Origin: Microbacterium flavescens
GTDB taxonomy: Bacteria; Actinomycetota; Actinomycetes; Actinomycetales; Microbacteriaceae
Reading direction: 5' to 3'
Assembly: GCF_018588945.1 (NCBI RefSeq)
Contig: NZ_JAFIWA010000007.1
Span: 124,001 to 188,000, forward strand
Length of the DNA: 64,000 nucleotides
How positions within the stretch are numbered: position 1 is the stretch's first letter; every line of letters begins with the position of its first letter. Shown here one piece after another: positions 59,740 to 64,000 of this stretch. The translations under genes were made by a program, and so were the position numbers. The notes beneath the pieces were generated by a model. That model made no database searches. It was not told the origin of the DNA and saw only the letters and a list, made by a program, of their open reading frames with translations.

Positions 59740-60650
59740 GCGGCCCCCGCGTGCCACTCGCTGATCAGCCGGTGCGCGATCGACGCGCGCCCCGGCAGCA
59801 CCACGTCGCCCTCGCCCGCGAGCGCCGCGCCGATCTCCTCGCGCGTGAACCAGCGCACCGCCGCGATCTCCTCGCCGTCGGCGCGCGCGGCGTCGTCGTC
59901 CGCGGCCACCGCGAGGAACCCGAGCATGAGGGACCGCGGATACGGCCACGCCTGCGAGCCGCGATACTCGACCGTCGCCACCTCGATGCCCGACTCCTCG
60001 GCCACTTCGCGCTGCACCGCGGCCTCGAGCGACTCGCCGGCCTCGACGAACCCGGCGAAGCACGAGTACCGCTCCGCCCCCCAGAGCGCGTTGGATCCGA
60101 GGAGGACGATGTCGGGATCCCGCGTGCTCGTGATCGCGACGATCACGGCCGGATCGGTGCGCGGGAAGTGCTGGCGGCCGCACGACGGGCAGCGGCGCGA
60201 CCAGCCGGCGTCGGCGAGCATGGTCAGCGCACCGCACGCGGGGCAGAACCGTGCGTCGAGCAGCCAGCGTCCCAGGCTGAGGGCCTCCACGAAGGCGCCC
60301 GCGTCGTGCGGCGACAGGGCGCCGCCGATCGCCCGCAGTCCCGCCCACCCTCCGGGGGCGTCGAACGGCTTGTCCTCCCCCGCGTCGAGCACGGCGGTCA
60401 GCATCAGCGCGCCGGCCGCATCCCGGCCGAGGAGCGCCCACGCCGCTCCGTCGGGCACCGTTGCGGGCGCCACCCACAGCAGTTCGGCCGGCCCGGCGAG
60501 CGGTGCCGCATCGCCCGCGAGGACCAGCACGCGGGTCGAGGCATCCGCTCGAGCCGTCTCGATCAGTCCGGGCGTCGCCCGCTCATCGGGGGCACGGTCG
60601 ACGGCTGCGGCGGCGAGCGGCGGAAGTCGCGTGCTGTCGGACGCCGTCAT
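59736..60650 (-). CDS. nudC: NAD+ diphosphatase (NudC-type Nudix hydrolase)
   Basis: 304 residues. Zinc ribbon with Cys136, 139, 154 and 157 (FCPACG, RCPSCG), the Nudix box GFVEAGESLEAAVQREVAEES at 200-220, and the NudC-specific SQAWPYP at 232-238, where the family norm is SQPWPFP. It hydrolyses NADH/NAD+ to NMN and AMP and can decap NAD-capped RNA. The first 110 residues are a poorly conserved N-terminal domain. Leads the nudC-uvrD2 pair, as in mycobacteria (Rv3199c-Rv3198c). Confidence 0.88.
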   Translation of the reverse strand: MTASDSTRLPPLAAAAVDRAPDERATPGLIETARADASTRVLVLAGDAAPLAGPAELLWVAPATVPDGAAWALLGRDAAGALMLTAVLDAGEDKPFDAPGGWAGLRAIGGALSPHDAGAFVEALSLGRWLLDARFCPACGALTMLADAGWSRRCPSCGRQHFPRTDPAVIVAITSTRDPDIVLLGSNALWGAERYSCFAGFVEAGESLEAAVQREVAEESGIEVATVEYRGSQAWPYPRSLMLGFLAVAADDDAARADGEEIAAVRWFTREEIGAALAGEGDVVLPGRASIAHRLISEWHAGAA

Positions 60651-60701
60651 CGAGGAACTCCAGCAAGGGCGTGGCGCGGGGGTGGACGAGCGCGACCGAC
60701 C

Positions 60702-60707
60702 TACCCT
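60702..60707 (+). promoter_or_regulatory. Putative -10 element of the 60714 gene
   Basis: TACCCT, 6 nt before the ATG at 60714; no SD. Confidence 0.45.
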
Positions 60708-60713
60708 GGGCAC

Positions 60714-61997
60714 ATGGCACGCTCACCCTTCACTCTAGCCGCGTCCGTGACGTCGGCTCTGCCCCGGGTCGGCGTCGTGGGGGTCGGCGAACTGACGGAG
60801 GGCGCCGGCGGCCGCTACGACTCCGCCGTCGCCGAGCTCGACGACGGCCGCCGCGTCGTCGTCCGAGTCCCCGCAGATCCCGCCGTCTTCCCCGAACTCG
60901 CCGCCGAGGTGCGCGCCCTCCGCGCACTCACACCGGGCGTGCGCGGCCTCCTGCCCTTCCGTGCTCCCGAGCTGCTCGGCGAGACCGGCCTCGGCGACGC
61001 ACGGGCCGTCGTCGTGGACTTCCTTCCGGGATATCGCGTCGACGCCGCCCATCTGCCGCCCGGTCGCGGCGCGGCGACCTCGCTCGGGTCGGCGCTGGCA
61101 GCCCTGCATGCTCTCCCGCTGTCGATCGTCCGCACCGAGGGGCTGCCCGTGCGCACGCCGCAGCAGGTGCGCACCGACACCGCTCGGCTGGTCGACCGCG
61201 CGCAGGCCACGCGTCGACTTCCCCTCCCACTCGCCGAGCGCTGGCAGCGCGCGATCGACAACGACGACCTCTGGCGCTTCGAGTCGGCCGTCGTGCTGGG
61301 CGGCGCGGGCGCGGCGTCGTTCCTGTTCGAGGATGTCGACGGCGTGCCGCAGGTGACCGGGCTGCTCGAGTGGCACGGGCTGTCCGTCGGCGATCCCGCG
61401 ACCGACCTGCAGTGGCTGGCATCCGCCCCGGCGGCGGCCGACGACGTCTACGCGGCCTACGTCGCCCATAGCGGGCGGGCGCCCGACGCGCGCGCACGGG
61501 AGCGCGCACGGCTCTACGCCGAGCTCGAGTTCGCCTCGTGGCTGGTGCACGGCCACGAGTCCGGCCGTGACGACGTCGTCGACGATGCGGTGGGCCTCCT
61601 CGAGACGCTCGCTGCCGGCGTCGCCGGAGGCGACATCGTGACGGATGCCGCGCTCGACGTCGACGACGCGATCGCCCTGCTCGACCGGATGCCGGAGGCC
61701 TCGGCCGCGGCGGTCGACACGTCGATGCACACCGACGCGTACGACCCGGAGGAGCTGTCGCTGTGGGTGTCGACCGAGTCGAGCGACGACACGGAGCCCG
61801 AGGACAGCCCGCAGCCCGAGGACAGCCCGCGGCCCGAGGCCGCCCAGGAATGGCATTCCGATGACCTGTCGACCTCGCCCATCGACATCGTGACCCCGGA
61901 CACCGATCGCGAGGGCGGCGCGGGTCACGACGGCGACGCCGTGGCCGAGGCGGAGCGGGCGTCCGAGGCGGCGCTGCGCCGCTGGCTCGCCGACTAG
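60714..61997 (+). CDS. Phosphotransferase-fold protein with degenerate catalytic loop (putative pseudokinase)
   Basis: 427 residues with an aminoglycoside-phosphotransferase-like fold (VVVRVPADPAVFPELAAEVRALRALTP, DFLPGYRVDAAHLP), but where HxDxxxxN and D(F/W) should be, the protein has VVLGGAGAASFLFED and LLEWHGLSVGDPATDL: catalytic Asp is replaced. The C-terminal 110 residues are acidic/Pro/Ser-rich, low complexity. Probably a regulator or binding protein derived from a kinase. Leaderless start. Divergent from nudC across about 60 bp. Confidence 0.7.
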   Translation: MARSPFTLAASVTSALPRVGVVGVGELTEGAGGRYDSAVAELDDGRRVVVRVPADPAVFPELAAEVRALRALTPGVRGLLPFRAPELLGETGLGDARAVVVDFLPGYRVDAAHLPPGRGAATSLGSALAALHALPLSIVRTEGLPVRTPQQVRTDTARLVDRAQATRRLPLPLAERWQRAIDNDDLWRFESAVVLGGAGAASFLFEDVDGVPQVTGLLEWHGLSVGDPATDLQWLASAPAAADDVYAAYVAHSGRAPDARARERARLYAELEFASWLVHGHESGRDDVVDDAVGLLETLAAGVAGGDIVTDAALDVDDAIALLDRMPEASAAAVDTSMHTDAYDPEELSLWVSTESSDDTEPEDSPQPEDSPRPEAAQEWHSDDLSTSPIDIVTPDTDREGGAGHDGDAVAEAERASEAALRRWLAD

Positions 61998-62010
61998 ACC
62001 GCCCGGCGGG

Positions 62011-64000
62011 TCAAGCCCGCAGCACGAGATCCTCGGCGACGTAGTAGAGCGCGACGTCGATCTCGTCGAGCGGCACGCCGTGCTTGGCGTGGTAGGCCTG
62101 CCGGTAGAGCTCGAGCTGCAGCATCCGCTCGTCCTTCTCGGCGTCGGTGCGCGGAGCGGCCCCGGTCTTCCAGTCGACGATCTCGATGCGCCCGCCTCGG
62201 TCTTCCCGGCGATAGACGGCGTCGAGCTTGCAGATGACGACGTGCGGGCGGCCGTCGAGGCCGGTCATCGTGAAGTCGATCTCGGTCTCGACCTCGAGGG
62301 GGCGCAGCGAAGCCCATTCCGACGCCAGGAACCGCGCCTGCAGGGCGTCCAGGGCTGCGGCGTCCTCGGCGGAGGATTCGGTGCCGGGCAGCTCGTCGTC
62401 GGCCTCCCACAGCGCGTCGTCGATGGATCCGCCGAGTCCGGGCCTGCCCGACCGCTGCTCGACCCAGGCGTGGAACAGCGTCCCCAGGCGGGTCTGGCGG
62501 AACGGGCGCTCGGGCAGCGGCCGGGCGATCGCGGCGACCGTGCCGGCGTAGTCCGCCACGAACTCCTTGTACCGCGATGCGGCGATGCGCGTCGGCGCGT
62601 CCTGGCGCGCCGGCGCACGCCGGGCCTCGCGCTCCGCGATCAGCAGGGCGACGTCGGGGTCGGGCGCGGGTCGGGGCGCGTCGAGCGCGGCTGAGACCGC
62701 TGCCGCGGCGCGCTGGACTGCGGGACGGCGGGCGCCGAGCGGATCGATCGGCCACTGAAGAATGCGGCGCTCGCCCAGGTACGGGTTCTCCCCCACCTCG
62801 TCGGGCGGAAGGTCGCGGCCGAGGGCCTCGGCGATCTCGGTGAAGAAGGTGCTGCGCTCACGCGCCCGCTTCGTGCCCGACCACGTCGACCCCGTCAGGA
62901 GCAGGTGGTCGCGTGCGCGCGTCACCGCGACGTAGGCGAGGCGTCGGTCTTCCTCGAGCTGCCGAGCGCGATTGGCCGCGACGAAGGCATCGAGTGCCGC
63001 CTTCATCTCCTGCTGGGTGCCCGCACCCCGCCACGCGAGTTCGGGGAGCCAGGCGGCGTCGCCTCGGAACGCGTACGGCAGCACCCCGAATCCGAGCCAC
63101 CCCTTCGTGTCGCGCGGCGCGCTCGGCAGCTCGTCCTTCACGAGGCGGACGACGGCGACGGCATCCCATTCCAGGCCCTTCGAGCCGTGGATGGTCAGCA
63201 GCTGCACCACGTCGTCTTCCGGCGGCTCGGTGCGCGGGGCGAACTCGTCGAGCTGCTCCGCGTGGTCGAGCCATGCCAGCAGGCTCGACAGCGAGCCCGA
63301 CTCGTCGGCGGCGAGGAAGGCGTGCAGCTCGTCGACGAACGCTCGGAGCTGGGCGGAGGCGATCCGCGCCGGCCCGCGGGCCTCGTTCGCGGCGAGTTCG
63401 ACGTCGAGGCGGAGCTCGATCTCGATCAGTCGCACCAGCTCGGGGATCGGCATGCCGACCGCCTGCCGCAGTCCTGCGAAGACGGCGCCGGCTTCGCGCA
63501 GCCGCTCACGCGCCTCCGCGGTGAAGCCGGCCAGCCAGCCGTGGTCGGCTGGGTGGCGAAGGACGAAGTCCAGTGCGTCGACCAGCGACCCGTCGTCGTC
63601 GCCCGCACCCGAGCGGATGCGCTCGACGACCTCCGGGGCGAGCGGCTGCAGCGCCGCGTCGTGGCGCGCGATCCGCCGGGCCAGCGCGGCGAGCTCCCGC
63701 AGGTCGGGCAGGCCGATCGCCCACCGGGGCCCTGACAGCAGCCGGATGAGCGCGGAGCCGGCGCTCGGGTCGCTGACGACGCGGAGGGCGCTGACCACGT
63801 CGACCACCTCGGGCGTGGACAGGAGGCCGCCGAGTCCGAGGATGCGATGAGGGATGCCGCGGCGACCGAGGGCGTCGCCGAACCGCACCATGTGCTTCTT
63901 GCTGCGGAACAGGACGGCTCCGGTCGTCGGCAGTCCCGCTCGTCCGCGCTCGGAGCGCACCCGCGCGAACCAGTCCGCGACGCGATCGGCCTCCGTGTCG
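62011..64000 (-). CDS. AdnA/AdnB-like helicase-nuclease, C-terminal part (5' end outside window)
   Basis: About 660 residues visible, open to the right edge. UvrD-type motifs IV-VI (LTIHGSKGLEWDAVAVVRL, EEDRRLAYVAVTRARDHLLL), then a C-terminal PD-(D/E)xK nuclease with CKLDAVYRREDRG, IEIVDWKTG and QLELYRQAY (the QxxxY motif). This is the layout of the actinobacterial AdnAB end-resection enzyme. The second subunit would be encoded further upstream, outside. Stop 13 bp from the convergent 60714 gene. Confidence 0.82.
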   Translation of the reverse strand, partial: DTEADRVADWFARVRSERGRAGLPTTGAVLFRSKKHMVRFGDALGRRGIPHRILGLGGLLSTPEVVDVVSALRVVSDPSAGSALIRLLSGPRWAIGLPDLRELAALARRIARHDAALQPLAPEVVERIRSGAGDDDGSLVDALDFVLRHPADHGWLAGFTAEARERLREAGAVFAGLRQAVGMPIPELVRLIEIELRLDVELAANEARGPARIASAQLRAFVDELHAFLAADESGSLSSLLAWLDHAEQLDEFAPRTEPPEDDVVQLLTIHGSKGLEWDAVAVVRLVKDELPSAPRDTKGWLGFGVLPYAFRGDAAWLPELAWRGAGTQQEMKAALDAFVAANRARQLEEDRRLAYVAVTRARDHLLLTGSTWSGTKRARERSTFFTEIAEALGRDLPPDEVGENPYLGERRILQWPIDPLGARRPAVQRAAAAVSAALDAPRPAPDPDVALLIAEREARRAPARQDAPTRIAASRYKEFVADYAGTVAAIARPLPERPFRQTRLGTLFHAWVEQRSGRPGLGGSIDDALWEADDELPGTESSAEDAAALDALQARFLASEWASLRPLEVETEIDFTMTGLDGRPHVVICKLDAVYRREDRGGRIEIVDWKTGAAPRTDAEKDERMLQLELYRQAYHAKHGVPLDEIDVALYYVAEDLVLRA

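Noticed and set aside
57976..60477. N-terminal extension of the uvrD2 frame over nudC
   Set aside because: Composition is Arg/Gly-rich shadow sequence; the helicase family starts at the ATG at 59739, which overlaps the nudC stop.
1..64000. Insertion sequences, prophage or plasmid signatures
   Set aside because: I saw no transposase, integrase, phage structural gene or replication protein, and no long inverted repeats.

Overview
The window comes from a high-GC (about 70%) actinobacterium, most likely Microbacterium or a close relative in Microbacteriaceae. The main evidence is a C50-carotenoid operon with heterodimeric lycopene cyclase and lycopene elongase, a DUF3039 protein, a POL-PE-LIG type LigD with Ku, and a Tad cluster with a DUF4244 pilin-like protein. 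The block UPF0182 / YlbL / DUF2342 / ThiF-like / UvrD2 / NudC / AdnAB-like helicase-nuclease also matches, in order and orientation, what I recall of the Mycobacterium tuberculosis Rv3193c-Rv3202c region. I see no insertion sequence, prophage, integrase or CRISPR array; this looks like chromosomal backbone with niche catabolic and envelope modules.

Layout. 1-1811: 3' end of a secreted subtilase. 1949-12424: purine catabolism. Guanine deaminase and the xanthine dehydrogenase operon xdhABC are followed by a divergent operon (an HpcH/HpaI aldolase-like protein, allE, allB, uraD, uraH, uricase), giving an almost continuous route from guanine to (S)-ureidoglycine products. The allantoate hydrolase and a regulator are not in the window. 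12429-16879: a compact Tad/Flp secretion operon on the minus strand. 16981-18187: small PLDc_N membrane protein, tRNA-Leu(UAG), DedA. 18201-21698: divergent ku and ligD (NHEJ). 21695-26640: CDF metal exporter, murI-rph-rdgB, pncB, DUF3039 protein. 26682-34343: two-gene ABC exporter, a nucleotidyltransferase, an unknown protein, and a cytosolic subtilase followed by an alpha/beta hydrolase. 34402-35781: maltokinase-like kinase. 35782-40939: three CDP-glycerol glycerophosphotransferase-family proteins plus a GT2 glycosyltransferase, probably wall-polymer synthesis. 41001-45168: HtrA protease, aminotransferase facing an omega-amidase-like hydrolase, DUF6328. 45262-51513: initiator tRNA, MarR regulator (CrtR-like), and idi-crtE-crtB-crtI-crtYe-crtYf-crtEb. 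51565-64000: the Rv3193c-Rv3202c-like block.

Cross-cutting observations. Many genes lacking a Shine-Dalgarno sequence have a TANNNT hexamer exactly 6-8 nt before the start codon, the signature of leaderless transcription; others have clear SD sequences. Operons are tightly coupled through ATGA/GTGA 4-bp overlaps. The heptamer GGATGCC/GGCATCC is strikingly common in genes on both strands. Two convergent genes (ThiF-like protein and UvrD2) overlap by 197 bp, with conserved motifs of both proteins encoded antisense to each other. Several enzymes carry degenerate catalytic motifs: a pseudokinase-like protein at 60714 and a metalloprotease-like protein with RELAH instead of HExxH.

No single locus is a clearly new system. 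The best candidates for undescribed biology are the aldolase-like gene heading the purine operon, the cytosolic subtilase/hydrolase pair, the antisense gene overlap, and the GGATGCC word bias.
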